Under the pieces are notes generated by a model. It was not told where the DNA came from, did not search any database, and saw only the letters and a list, made by a program, of their open reading frames with translations. Made by a program: the position numbers and the translations under genes. Below are positions 34,360-44,778 of a DNA stretch of 64,000 nt, piece by piece. Where the stretch lies: assembly GCA_020152595.1 (NCBI GenBank), contig JAIGNY010001587.1, positions 2,427,501 through 2,491,500 of the forward strand. Reading direction: 5' to 3'. Position 1 is the first letter of the stretch; each line of letters begins with the position of its first letter. This stretch comes from Chiridota heheva. Lineage: Eukaryota > Echinodermata > Holothuroidea > Apodida > Chiridotidae.

Positions 34360-35185
34360 AAAATTTTGCAAGACTTCAAAATAAAGCCCAAGTCACATGA
34401 AAGTCTGCAAGACAACAAAATAAAGCCCAAGTCTCATGTAAGAATTATGCAAGACTACAAAATAAAGCCCAAGTCTCATGTAAGAATTATGCAAGACTAC
34501 AAAAGAAGCCGAAGACTCATGAAAGAATTATGCAAGACTACAAAATAAAGCCCAAGTCTCATGTAAGAATTATGCAAGACTTCAAAATAAAGCCCAAGTC
34601 TCATGTAAGAAACTATGCAAGACTACAAAAGAAGCCAAAGACTCATGAAAGAATTATGCAAGACTTCAAAATAAAGCCCAAGTCTCATGTAAGAAACTAT
34701 GCAAGACTACAAAAGAAGCCGAAGACTCATGAAAGAATTATGCAAGACTTCAAAATAAAGGCCATGCAAGACTTCAAAATGTAGCCCGTTTCATGAAAGT
34801 GTCATGCAAGAATTATGCAAGACTTCAAATAAAGCCCAAGTCTCATGTAAGAAACTATGCAAGACTACAAAAGAAGCCGAAGACTCATGAAAGAATTATG
34901 CAAGACTACAAAATAAAGCCCAAGTCTCATGTAAGAAATTCTGCAAGACTACAAAATGTAGCCCAAGTCTCATTAAGAATTATGCAAGACTTCAAAATAA
35001 AGCCCTAAGTCTCATGCTCATGTAAGAATTATGCAAGACTACAAAATAAAACCTGTCTCATGTTAAGAATTATGCAAAACTTAAAATAAAGCTTAAGAAA
35101 TATGTAAATATAAAAACTGAAGCCCGAGTCTCACGTAAGAAATATGTAAGACACAGATTAAAGTTTAATTTTCATGTAAGAAATA
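34360..35185 (+). repeat. 42-bp minisatellite, second locus (about 18 units)
   Basis: Same family as 28621-31175, with extra unit types: 'aaaagaagccgaagactcatg' and 'aaaagaagccaaagactcatg' alternate with the usual type from 34500 to 34900, forming an about 125-bp higher-order period. The last units (35060-35185) diverge to 'cgtaagaaatatgtaagacac'. A matching piece of that divergent type lies at 50620-50705. Confidence 0.85.
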
Positions 35186-35359
35186 TGGCTAATTCCAGAT
35201 AAGGGTTGTACTTGCATGATTTTCAAGGTATCATTTTTTCTTTGATGGTACACTAATCAAGCTTTCAGAAACTGTTTTTGTTTTTCTTCTACTGCACTTG
35301 GATTTATCTTTTATAATGGCTCCAAGTTTGGGGAAACAAAAGTAGCATTTCCACTTATT

Positions 35360-35478
35360 TAGCATAGCATAGCAAGGTTTAACCTCCAGAAGCATTCAGT
35401 GCTGGACATTATATCAAGACAGCCACAGCCTTTTATAACCAGTTGTGAACTCACTGGTTGCAGACCCACCGGAAATTT
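35360..35478 (-). mobile_element. SINE-1, 5'-truncated minus-strand copy
   Basis: Read on the minus strand, 'gggtctgcaaccagtgagtt', 'cacaactggtta', 'gtccagcactgaatgc' and 'ttaaacc' precede a TATGC-repeat tail (35360-35372). It is the 3' two-thirds of the SINE at 5608-5785. The tRNA-like head is missing, as expected from 5' truncation. Confidence 0.8.
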
Positions 35479-35603
35479 GACTTGCCCTCTGTTACAGTTT
35501 GTATAATCCAAAGAAAATCAGTATTGGTTGACTATGGAGTATGATACCTTCTTTATCCATCACTACAGAATTTTAGCCCAAAAGATGACAATCTTGTACC
35601 ATT

Positions 35604-36245
35604 TTGAAATAATCACATTGCCATGTCCCATCTGTCACACACAAAAAAACATCAAAAAGTGAGTACCTTTTACATGCAAAGATTTTTTTACTTTAAAGAT
35701 AAATTTCTATCTTCTAGCAAGGTAACCTCACCTACAGTAGGAAGTGAAATAAAAATAACCTTTGATGTATAGTTGATTTTATATTCCATGTAAAAATTTG
35801 TAACATATGTCACAATTCACCCCTTTGACATACTTTGTCCCATCTGTCACTTTTTTTGTATCATCTCTAGGTTGTAAAAAAATGGTAAACACAAGACTAT
35901 TTTCTTTCTAATACTCCATATCTTTGTTAAAACAATATGATTGATGAATTTATCAATATAAAAATAAACTAAATATTAATTTTTGAAATAATCACATTGC
36001 CATGTCCCATCTGTCACACACACAAAACATCAAAAAGTGTGTACTTTTTACATGCAAAGATTGTTTTGCTTTAAAGATAAATTTCTATCTTCTACCAAGG
36101 TGACCTCACCTAGGAGGTAAAATAAAACTAGCCTTTGATGTACAGTTGATCAGATATTTCTTGTCAAAATTTGTCCCATCTGTCACAATTTACCCCTTTG
36201 ATATATTTTGTCCCGTCTGTCACATTTGTTTTGCAACATCTCACG
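35604..36245 (+). repeat. Tandem duplication (about 378-bp period) rich in TTTGTCCCATCTGTCAC
   Basis: Copies start at about 35604 and 35982 with 'gaaataatcacattgccatg', and continue through 'catcaaaaagtg', 'ttaaagataaatttctatct' and 'tttgatgta'. The core TCCCATCTGTCAC occurs at about 35625, 35845, 36005 and 36175 with variants at 35820 and 36210, so a shorter internal repeat underlies the unit. Noncoding. Confidence 0.8.
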
Positions 36246-36769
36246 GCAAGGGGGTGTATTGATGGTATTGGGGGATGAGGGATTCCCTTAAGCAACATGT
36301 TACAGAATATGGCATGGGTAATAGCATCAACAGGGTTACCAGAAATTGCTCAAAAAGTGTGCCAAAATAACCATGGTGTCCTGTATCACTTGAGGATGTA
36401 ACTTAACACATACAGGATATGGATGCCTCACGGCAGCCTGCTGGTGCCGAAATTCATACCCTTTGTTAATGGAGCACACTTTTTTTAGAGTGTGAAACCA
36501 TGTTATATATGATATGCGATGACAGCAAACTGACTCGGACCACTTGCATATTTCTTTCAACCAGATAGCCTACCTGTGCAACCTGGGAAAGGCAAGGCAA
36601 CTGAGTTAGTTGAGCCATCAATGCCAACATCCTTGTGTATGGTTAGAAAGAAAAAACCTTACTTACAGTACATGTAACAGTTAACCTATGATGCTAACTG
36701 TATGCCTACATTTCAAGTTATATCGTTTAAAGAACCTTATATGTGGAAGAAAGAATCAGGTTTGGTTTG
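36246..36769. other. No gene seen; may include the LINE 3' UTR
   Basis: Noncoding sequence. The first few hundred bases downstream (on the minus strand) of the LINE relic's last recognisable residues could be its 3' UTR; I see no tail that fixes the boundary. Confidence 0.4.
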
Positions 36770-36892
36770 AACTTTGTTGATGTTTAACAGTACCGTGACA
36801 GTTACGAGTCAAATGTGCCAAGAGGGTGTTAAAAACTAAGGTGGGAGTAGAAGGTGAATAAGGGAAATAAGTTAAGGTAATAAAAGAAAGGT

Positions 36893-37036
36893 GAAGAAGG
36901 TAAGGCAGAGAAGGGAAGGTAAGGCAGAGAAGGGAAGGTAAGGCAGAGAAGGGAAGGTAAGGCAGAGAAGGAAGGAAAGGCAGAGAAGGGAAGGAAAGGC
37001 AGAGAAGGGAAGGAAAGGCAGAGAAGGGAAGGAAAG
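36893..37036. repeat. 19-bp minisatellite in the LINE 3' part (about 7 copies)
   Basis: The unit GGAAGGTAAGGCAGAGAAG is repeated, with the last copies reading GGAAAGGCAGAG. It lies in the ORF2 C-terminal region and encodes a run of Leu, Pro, Phe and Ser on the minus strand. It is an expansion after or within the element, not part of a known domain. Confidence 0.8.
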
Positions 37037-37389
37037 GGAGGTTTAGATCAGGTGGAATAAACTGCTGTTGCAGAGAAAGGTGATGAAGTTGGAGGTAGGA
37101 TTGTTCTTGAAAGATCTGAAATTGCGATTGGGGGAGGTATGATCTGGAGTTTAGGTATATGAGACAGGTTAAGAGGATATGCTTGATCAACAGATCGATG
37201 CTGCCATGTAGGGCAGAGAAGCAGGAGAGCCAGAAAGTAGGTGAGAGTGGGTGAGAAAGGTGTGGACGAGGCAGATGTGGGTGATAACAACATCTTCCTG
37301 TGGTTTCGACTGTGCAGGGGACGTTGGTCCTGACTTTGGATTTGATGGTGAAGTTTGTTACTGGTCTCGAGATTCTAGGAGTCTTGCCA

Positions 37390-37755
37390 GGTCTTACTAA
37401 GGTAACTTGAAGTAAAGAAACGGAGGTCTGAGAGCAGGATAGGAAAAGGAGAGATAGTGATTTGACAGAGCGTTGTTGGCAGCTCTGTCGGCTCTGTTGT
37501 TGCCGGGAATGCCTATGTGGCTAGGGATCCAAAAAATATCATTTTTTTTTTCTAAGGAGGAAAGAGCATGAAGTTTATAGAGGATTTGTAGGATAAGTGG
37601 ATAGGACCAGAGCATGTTGAGCATGCCATTGAGAACAGATTTAAGTCAGAGAAGATCACGAAATGGGGGCGGAAGGAGAGTTTAACAAAGTTTAAGGCCA
37701 GGAGGATGACCTTTGCTTCAGCAGAGTAGATTGAGGCTCCATTGGGCAACCTTGA
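37390..37755 (-). pseudogene. LINE ORF2 RNase H domain (relic)
   Basis: This domain removes element RNA from the RNA-DNA hybrid. Visible motifs in order are SAEAKVILLALNF (catalytic Glu, about 37690-37735), FVIFSDLNL (catalytic Asp, about 37630-37660) and FWIPSHIGIPGNNRADRAA (about 37460-37540, catalytic His and Asp). All four acidic or His positions seem present but lie in two frames. It follows the RT region and precedes the low-complexity tail. Confidence 0.8.
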
Positions 37756-37848
37756 GGAGAGAGTGAGGCCGGGACAGGAGGTGGCGGTTGCAGAGGAGCC
37801 TTCCTGTGTGGAGCCATCGGTGAAAAAAAAGAGAAGTTATGGAAATGT

Positions 37849-38265
37849 CTAATAAGTTGACAGTATTTGGAGCAAAAGGAGGCTGGGTTGTGGAGAGTTT
37901 TGTGTAGGCGGAAAGGCCAAGGAAAACCTTGGGGGGATTGATAACCCAGGTGAGCGTGGGAGGGATAGTGTGCCTGTCAATCGAGAAAATGTTGATGTTG
38001 GCTTTGGTGAAGTGTAAGTGCATCCGGATCCCGAAAGGTTGGGGGTGGAGGGTGCGTTTGTTGAGGTTGGTGAATGAGGGAGAGCGAATGGAATGGAAGC
38101 GGATCGGTGAGGATAGGAAGAGTGAAGAGGCCGGTCCTGGTGCACCTGAGGTCAAAAGGGAGTTCATTGGCCTCTACCTGGAGACTGGTGATGGGGGTGG
38201 TATGGGTGGCGCCAAGGCAGAGCCTTAGAGCAGTGTTTTCAGTAACCTTGAGGTGCCTCAAGTAA
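37849..38265 (-). pseudogene. LINE ORF2 region between RT and RNase H (relic)
   Basis: The frame 'ENTALRLCLGATHTTPITSL' followed by 'VEANELPFDLR' (about 38150-38250) is the conserved 'ALR-x-CLGA-x-RTTP' block that joins RT and RNase H in I-superfamily ORF2. A second frame covers 37849-38145. Confidence 0.7.
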
Positions 38266-38364
38266 AGCTTGCGGGCGGAGGTGTAAATGAAGCTGTCATA
38301 GTCCAGCTTGGACAGAAGGAGGGAGTGGTATAAGGTGAGCAGGGTGAGACGATTGGCTCCCCAG

Positions 38365-39443
38365 TCACTGCTGGATAGGACCCTGAGGACATTTGAGGAT
38401 TTTGTGACAGTTGGTTTTGAGGGTGTTGATGTGGCGGAGATAGGAGAGCTTAGAATTGAGAGTGATTCCGAGGAATTGAGAGTGATTCCGAGGAATTGAG
38501 AGGAAACGAGAACAGTCTTTACTGGGAATAATGGAATCTTTGCGACGGAGGCATGGGGTGAAGAAAGAAGAAGTAGCTGTTGTTAAAGTGGATAAGAACA
38601 GTTTTTTCTGTCTTTTGAGAAATTGAAGCCGTTGGGAGTGGCTCCAGTGAGCCAAGTTGTCCAGGCAGTGTTGGAAGTTATTTTGGAGAGTTTGGAAGCA
38701 TGGGGAGAATGAGAAGATAGCAAAATTGTTGACATAGAGGGAGCAATAAATGTTGGGGGGAGGGGAGGTCTTGGTAATGCTGTTGATTTTGAGGATGAAG
38801 AGAGTGGGGAGAGGATACTACCTTGGGACACCCAGGTGTTGGGTGCACCTTCGGGAGTAGTTGTTATTGATGCGTACCCTGAAATGGCAGGTATGGAGAA
38901 AGTTCTGGATAAAGGTGGGGAGGACACCCAGGTGTGGGGAGGTTGGCCTCTGAAATGGCAGGTCTGGAGGGGTGGGGAGGAGGCCTCTGAGGCCTGAGGA
39001 GTGTAGGTCCTTGAAATACCGTACCGCCAGGTGGAGTCAAAGGCCTTTTTGAGGTCAAAGAAGATGGAGATGGGGTGGTGATTTTTGATGAAGGCTTCAT
39101 GTATATAGGTGTCAAGTTTGAGGACATGGTCCAGGCAGTTCCGGTTTCTCCTGAAACCATTTTGAGAGGGGGATAGGATGGAGTTCTTTTCAAGGTACCA
39201 GCAAAGCCTGTAGTTAATCATACATTCCATAATCTTGCTGAGGCAGGAAGTGAGAGTTATGGGCCAGTACTTGGTGGGAATGGACCTGTCTTTGTTAGGC
39301 TTGGGGATGGGAGTGATGATGGCCTCTTTCCAAATAATGGGAAAAGGTTTGGATGACCATAGGTGATTAAAATCTTGGGGAGGTCCTGGGAGGTTTTCGA
39401 GGAGATTATAGTGGATGCCGTCCGGCCTTGGGAGAAGGACCAA
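38365..39443 (-). pseudogene. LINE ORF2 reverse transcriptase (relic, YVNN at active site)
   Basis: Motifs in order are PRPDGIHYNLLENLP, WKEAIITPIPKPNKD, 'LTSCLSKIMECMINYRL', QNGFRRNRNCLDHVL, FFDLKKAFDSTWRYGI (first catalytic Asp, about 39040-39090), VSQGSILSPL (about 38790-38825), then LYVNNFAIF (38716-38740). The expected active site is YVDD; here both Asp codons read Asn, so the enzyme would be dead even without the frame changes. A later block 'HSQFLGITLNSKLSYLRHI' (about 38430-38490) is the typical LG-x-x-D-x-L-x-W region, also altered. Confidence 0.85.
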
Positions 39444-39549
39444 AAAATTTTTAGGGCAGAGGAAAGCTCAGAGTAGTGAATGAAGGTTGTAGTTTTCCTT
39501 ATTGTTTAACTGGAAGTTGAGAAGGTTTATCTCCACCTCGATTTTCCAG

Positions 39550-39900
39550 TTATGGAAGGAGTGGGAGACTCCTAATTGAGGTGGTTTTGGCAAAAGTAGA
39601 TGCTAGACAGTCGGAAATGTCTTTGAGGTTGGTGATTTTAGTGTTTTTATGATTGAGATGAGGGATATTGTTGGAGGAGCTTTTCTGTTTGAAGTTACGG
39701 ATCATGTTCCAGACCTTGGAGGGGGAATTCTGGAGATCCAAGGATGAAACAATTTTCCCAGGAGATCTTTTTGCTGAGGTAAGATGGTCTTCCTGGCCTT
39801 GGCTCTGAGAATGCAAAAGTTATCCAGGTTTTGGGGAGTGGGGTGGGTTTTGGAGAGAAGGGAGGGCTTTGTTCTTGAGCCACAAGATTGCTTTTTTTTT
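39550..39900 (-). pseudogene. LINE ORF2 endonuclease-RT linker (relic)
   Basis: Minus-strand frames show 'CILRAKARKTIL' and 'SSKVWNMIRNFKQKS' followed by 'LKDISDCLASTFAKTTS'. This is the linker that in this group connects endonuclease and RT, and it is comparable to 15889-16422 of copy 1. Confidence 0.6.
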
Positions 39901-40102
39901 CAGTCAGTGATGAACCAGGGCTTGAAGTTCTGTGGGGTGAAGGTGGAGGATAGAAAAGTTGATGACTTTACGATCTTGATAATGGAGAGAGAGACAGGAT
40001 TGTTGGAGAGAAGGATGTCATTGGTGATGGAGATATTACAAAGAGTGGAATAGAGACTCCACAGTCTGCATGTTGGAATTCCAGTTTTTAGGAAAGGGTG
40101 TG

Positions 40103-40479
40103 TCAAGGAAGGGGGGGGGAGAGTTGAGATGAGGATGGAAAAATGGTCACTTCCACAGAGTGAAGGGTGAATTCTCCAGTCGGAGAAATCAACAAAGAGG
40201 GGTCGCAGTTGGAAAGGTAGAGGCTGGTAAAAGTGCTAGTACCTGGGAATAAGTAGGTGGAGGAGTCATCCTTAAGGAGGCAGAGGCTGTGGTGAATCAG
40301 GAGGTTTTTTATGTATTTTCCTTGGCAGTCGAGAAAGAGGAGCCCCATAGGGGGTTATGAGGGTTGAAGTCACCTGATAGGATGAAGGGTTTAGAGAATT
40401 GGGAGATGAAAATGTTGAGGTCAGTGGGGGAGAGGGTGGAGGGGAGTGGGGATGGGTGGGGAGGGGCAGGGGTGGGGAG
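40103..40479 (-). pseudogene. LINE ORF2 endonuclease, middle part (relic)
   Basis: The frame 'FILSGDFNPHNPLWGS' (about 40345-40395) contains the GDFN catalytic motif of APE-type endonucleases. It is followed in another frame by 'YLFPGTSTFTSLYLSNCDPSL'. The N-terminal QWN-type block found in copy 1 is absent, and the hAT element begins at 40480. Confidence 0.75.
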
Positions 40480-41359
40480 CAGAGATCGCGTTAACGACAA
40501 ATTTGTCATATATTAGGCCATGGCTGAAATTTCTTACAACACAGGTTGTACCTGCATCGTAAGATTTGGATATAGCATGTGGAATTTTACGCCAGTTTTT
40601 CATTAACATAAATGAAAATCATGAACGTCTTACCTTTTTGATGCGATTCAACAGCCGAATGATTCAACATGCCCATAGTGCTGTACATAAACACATATAG
40701 GCTAGTACATTAGCCCTATGCATGATGTACATGTACGTACACTGTACAGTGTACGTGGAAAGTTTTGATATTGTTTTGAATGCAGGCTGTCAATTGTCAA
40801 TGATATTATTTGCTAGGATTCTACTTTTCTTCCTCATGTATTGTGTTGATCGTGCATCTGTGAAGTGATCACAATCTGCAAATGAAGTTACTATACTGTA
40901 AAAAAGTAGGCGTGTTCGAGATCTGAATAGTATATTAGCGTTGACAAATGGTCAAAGTTCACTTAAACCTCATGAAAGTTTGGATACGATAAACAAAAGC
41001 ATTTTCTAGTTTATTTTGGGATTGTTAACCCAAATTTCATAATTCAACAATCAACATTATACAAGGATTGGGTATGAACTTTTTCTTAATATTTATTATG
41101 ATAATACTAGTCCGATTGTTTAATGTTTTTGGTATTTTAAGCGCAATTTACATTCACTTTAGCAAGACAGACATACACAAGTGTGTGTGTTAACAATTAT
41201 TTGCATGCTTCGCTAGCACGCAGTGCCCTGTACATTACGCAATGCCCTGTACATTATGCAGTGCCATGTACATACGACGGCAAATTTACAAAATATGCCG
41301 AAATTCAAGGGCTTGTCATAACCAAATACAAGAGACAAAAAATTATAACGCAATCTCTG
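40480..41359. mobile_element. 880-bp hAT-type non-autonomous element with perfect 8-bp target duplication
   Basis: The left end is CAGAGATCGCGTTA. The right end TAACGCAATCTCTG is its inverted complement apart from one mismatch. GTGGGGAG lies directly outside both ends (40472-40479 and 41360-41367). Eight-base duplications and a CAG-starting inverted end are typical of hAT transposases. The interior has no transposase frame. The element interrupts the LINE relic, whose ORF1 resumes at 41368. Confidence 0.9.
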
Positions 41360-41367
41360 GTGGGGAG

Positions 41368-41940
41368 GGAGTGGACGCGGGGCTGGTGGGGTATGGGAAA
41401 TGGGGTGGGGAGGGGCCAGAGGGGGCGAGGTGTTAGTTGGGTTGGAATGGGTGATAGACTTGAGAAAAAGGTGTTGGTGTTGGGGTTGAGCTGGTTGGGG
41501 TATTTAGAGTCTAGGATTTTTCTGGCTTCAGGGTATGAGATGTTTAATCTTGGAAACCTCCTTCTCCCTGAGCCACTTGGGAGCAGTTTATGCAGTTGTG
41601 TAGTCGTGGGAGGGGGAGCTACAAAGGTCACAGCGTTGTTGAGAGTAACAATTGTTTTTCCCATAGCCGAATCTCTGGCAGTGGCATCTGAGGGGGGTTG
41701 GTATGTAAGGGGAGACAGGGACATGGAAGTAACTGATGTGGATGGAGGTGGTGGGGGTAGGGGAGTGGGGGAGTTGAATGTGAGGAAGTAGGTGCTGGTT
41801 TGGATGGTGGTTGCAGGAAAGAGAAAGTTGATGGATGTCAGTGACGCCCTGTGACTTACGTTCAGTCTTGATTTCTTGAGGGGAGTTCCTTGGAGATCAG
41901 GGTAGGGACCCTGGGAGCAGGGAGCGGTGAAAAAGAGCAT
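41368..41940 (-). pseudogene. LINE ORF1 gag-like protein (relic)
   Basis: On the minus strand, 'TYFLTFNSPTP' and 'PVSPYIPTPLRC'-like sequence precede HCQRFGYGKNNC and CDLCSSPSHDYTT (41600-41690), two CCHC zinc knuckles with the first shortened. FPRLNISYPEARKIL follows at about 41520-41560. The order and wording parallel copy 1 (TFLTFATPTL, PYIPNPLRC, ITYPEARK). A frame change separates the knuckles from the rest. The end is lost near the hAT insertion. Confidence 0.75.
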
Positions 41941-42060
41941 AAACTTGAAGAAAATTGGAGAAACAGGGCAAAATGGGAGGTGGATGCAGGTAAGAAGAAG
42001 ACCTGGAACTGCCTGGGCAAGGCTGGATGCTCCGGTGCGATGTGTGCGTTAGGCTAAGCT

Positions 42061-42189
42061 ACCGATGAGTGTGGGCGTGTGTTAGGCTAAGCTAGCTAAC
42101 GATGAGTGTAGGCGGGAGAACGAAGAAAATCAGAAAGGTGTCACCAAAATTCCAATGGAAAAATCGGGAAATCCAACTCACAGATATTA
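42061..42189. other. Unassigned; possible LINE 5' UTR
   Basis: Two tandem copies of 'gttaggctaagcta...cgatgagtgt' occur at 42049-42110. They could be part of the LINE 5' UTR, but no boundary is evident. Confidence 0.35.
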
Positions 42190-42848
42190 AGAGCTCCTCA
42201 GAAAACATGAAGCAATATCTTTCCTTAGAGAAATGGTCCATCAGTCATTCACAGTTAATGCACATATCACCTCAGGCATTATGATGCACAGCTATTTTTA
42301 TCAACAGTTTGAAAACAAAGTTCTTCCACTAAGACACCTCAGAAGGCCGAGTGATTTCAATCACAAAAGTGATTTGAATATTCAGCACTGGCTTTCTGTA
42401 ATCTTATACACACAAATAGCCTTGGGCTATTTGGCTGTGGTGTCCATGGGAATGGCAGATAAACAATCATTGTTTAGAGTTGAAACACAATACACTGAAC
42501 AGGAAGTCAAGTTGGTAATTGTCATACCTGAGTTTTCAGGATTAACTCAGGTGTCGGGTGCGGGTAGGCTTAAAGAGAAACTTTTCGGCATGAACATAAA
42601 TGAAAGTAAATTTTGAAGATAAAAGGAGAATGGAAAAGATTAATTTGAGCGAAATAATATGCACAGCTGTGTTGCGTCTTGTCACATTGACGTTCAGTGG
42701 TAGCAATCAGGAGAATCTGAAGAATCTGGAAAACTGAAATTGATTTTAATGCAAAAGTGCCTAAACTGTGATAAAATTGTTTGCTTTCTTCATGGTTTTT
42801 AGTGGATTTTAAATCAATCAATGCTGCCTCTACCTGTCCATATACCTT
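42190..42848 (+). repeat. Dispersed module A, longest copy, with a TTAA-type right end
   Basis: Positions 42205-42560 match the minus-strand copy at 25290-25680 and the partial copy at 28050-28290. The segment ends with CTGTCCATATACCTTTAA (42831-42848), the inverted counterpart of TTAAAGGTATATGG at 27771. Module A may therefore be the body of a TTAA-type element. A 127-codon frame at 42233-42616 is not conserved in the other copies and is not called. Confidence 0.65.
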
Positions 42849-43222
42849 TAAGAAACAATTTTTGAAACAAATGTATGCACTTTTGTCATTTGTTCTTGAA
42901 AAATATAGGCTAATGCGCTATTGGCCTTGAAATTTGAAATTCAAATAGACATCCAAAACAAACAAAACTTATCTTAAAAGATTAATTGCCTTGCACTTAA
43001 ACTGAATTGCATTTTGTATGTTAATGAATAAATCTAACTATCCAATAGTTCACTGTTACCATGCATGCAACCTTCTACATAATCATGGACAAAAGTATTA
43101 TGCAAAAACGGAGTGAGAAATTCAAATTCTGAGAACAGAAAGATTCCCACTATGTAGGCTACAGTACTTTCCTTCTAATTACAATGTTTTACATAACTCG
43201 ACTCTTAGAGGTATATTAACGT
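42849..43222 (+). repeat. Dispersed module B, copy 2
   Basis: Matches 27430-27774 from 'gaaacaatttttgaaacaa' to 'cataactcgactct'. It is immediately preceded by the module A right end. In the other locus module B instead precedes module A, so the two repeats keep company in different orders. Confidence 0.7.
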
Positions 43223-43379
43223 ATCAGTTAAATATTGCTTTAAAATGTATTAAAAACCATGCATCTTTCTTGGAAAAAATATTAGTATAATTGGTACATC
43301 AACCACTTTACAGAATTTTTAAATCTCAGGCATAGATTTGCATATTTTATGCAAGTATTGAAATGTACATTACAATAGT

Positions 43380-43722
43380 TCTTATGCTCCTTAAAGTTTC
43401 AAACAGTCAGACCCGACCTGATATATAAGCAGGTCATGTCAGACTTTTCCTCTTTATTTTCTTTAGTCTGAAAACCATAAGCAATTAGGATCAAGCTTCC
43501 CTTATCGATCATCGATGGCTCCAATGTACTGGTTCTCCATTTGGTCCTGGGTTGTTGTGGAAGTTGGTGTTGAGTATTAAATTAGCCATTCATGAAGTCC
43601 TTATTGCATGGTTGAGTGCTTATTTTAATTAAGATAAGTGGCCTCATTATTTGCTACATTAAGTTTGTGGCTATGATTTGTTAGAACAAATTTTTAAGGA
43701 GAAGGACAAGTCATGTAGGGTA
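43380..43722 (+). repeat. Dispersed repeat D, copy 2
   Basis: Matches 21520-21852 along nearly its whole length ('gctccttaaagtttcaaaca', 'gtcagacccgacctga', 'cctgggttgttgtgg', 'aaggacaagtcatg'). The hAT-like element begins nine bases later. Confidence 0.8.
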
Positions 43723-43731
43723 ACTAGCTTG

Positions 43732-44770
43732 TAGAGCTGTGACCGTTTAGCGTGTACACGCTACACGCTCGCAAATCTTGTAAACGTTTACTAAATACTT
43801 CATTGCGAGTAATCGTTTTTCATAGTCAGTCTTGCAGTTGAAAATCTATCTGTGTCATTCATAAAATCGCACACACATTCGGCTGACAAAATTCTAATGA
43901 ATGACTTTTTACAAACTGTAAAGCCGATTAGCATAATCCTTTTTAAATGTGCTAATCACAAATGCGCAGTAATCACCAATGAATGGGGATATTATGCACT
44001 TTGATTTTGCCGAAATCTGAGTAGGCCTAATCTAACTTGTAAAATGCACTGCGAATGTGCAACAGTACACAGTGAAACTAAACAATAGGCTTAACGTTAG
44101 GTCATAAGGCTTTAAATCCCACGCAATCAAGGCCCCTTTTACAAGCTGTTAAATCGACCGAAAAAACACTTGAAAATACTTGAATCGTGCCAATCCAGTA
44201 CATTTAAATGTAAATATTAAATTTTGCAAGAAAGAAAAAATATTGCATAATAAACAAACAGAAAAAGGTTTTAACAGAGCTGAAATTCTGCATGCGTCGC
44301 AAAGATGACGGCCATTTTTTTAGAGGACTGATATTTCAGAACTTCCTGGTTGTGGTGGCGTAGTTTTAAAATGTTTTACGGCGTGGTATATCAAAGGCCT
44401 TAGTATGCAAGATTTTCACAGAAGAACTTTAAAAGCTGTAGCGAATAGGACAAAAAAGTTACGCCATGTTGAGTTTAAATGACATTGAAAGGAAGTTATC
44501 TGTTCTTTCTAAACTGAATTTCCATGCATATTTTCCATAAAAATTATGATTTATACTGTAGAAGTAAATTTTAACGATTTGGAAAGCAAAACTCAGCGTC
44601 TATTTGGGCAATGGAGTCAGTACTTTTGCCATACTGGTTGCGCGATTCTTTTTTACTTCGCCTCGTAGTTTTGGAGCAAAAATTGCTGTACTTAACGCGT
44701 GTACACGATACACGCTCGCTTTTTTTGGCGTGTACACGTTTACTAAAATCTCTAAACGTTCACAGCTCTA
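43732..44770. mobile_element. Complete hAT-like element, 1039 bp, noncoding
   Basis: The left end TAGAGCTGTGACCGTTTAG and right end, reverse-complemented TAGAGCTGTGAACGTTTAG, are inverted. The flanks CTAGCTTG (43724-43731) and CTAGCTTA (44771-44778) form an 8-bp target duplication with one mismatch. Both ends carry further palindromic 'cgtgtacacg' strings and 'acacgctcgc'. No transposase. A second, interrupted copy lies at 32198-34167 in the opposite orientation. Confidence 0.85.
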
Positions 44771-44778
44771 CTAGCTTA

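Larger units (their letters stand above)
36770..42060 (-). mobile_element. I/Nimb-like LINE with RNase H, copy 2, decayed
   Basis: Minus-strand order from 42060 to 36770 is gag-like ORF1 with CCHC knuckles, part of an APE endonuclease, linker, reverse transcriptase, RNase H and a C-terminal tail ending LLAHLTRNCHGTVKHQQ. RNase H after RT is diagnostic of the I superfamily (I, Nimb, Ingi and relatives). Against copy 1 the distance from the knuckles to the endonuclease middle is about 760 bp shorter once the hAT passenger is removed, so ORF1's end and the endonuclease start are deleted. Frame changes are numerous. The 5' boundary is uncertain. Confidence 0.85.

Noticed and set aside
41183-41791. 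Plus-strand 202-codon frame rich in Gly and Val
   Set aside because: Crosses the right edge of the hAT element and is antisense to the LINE ORF1 relic; composition reflects G-rich antisense sequence.
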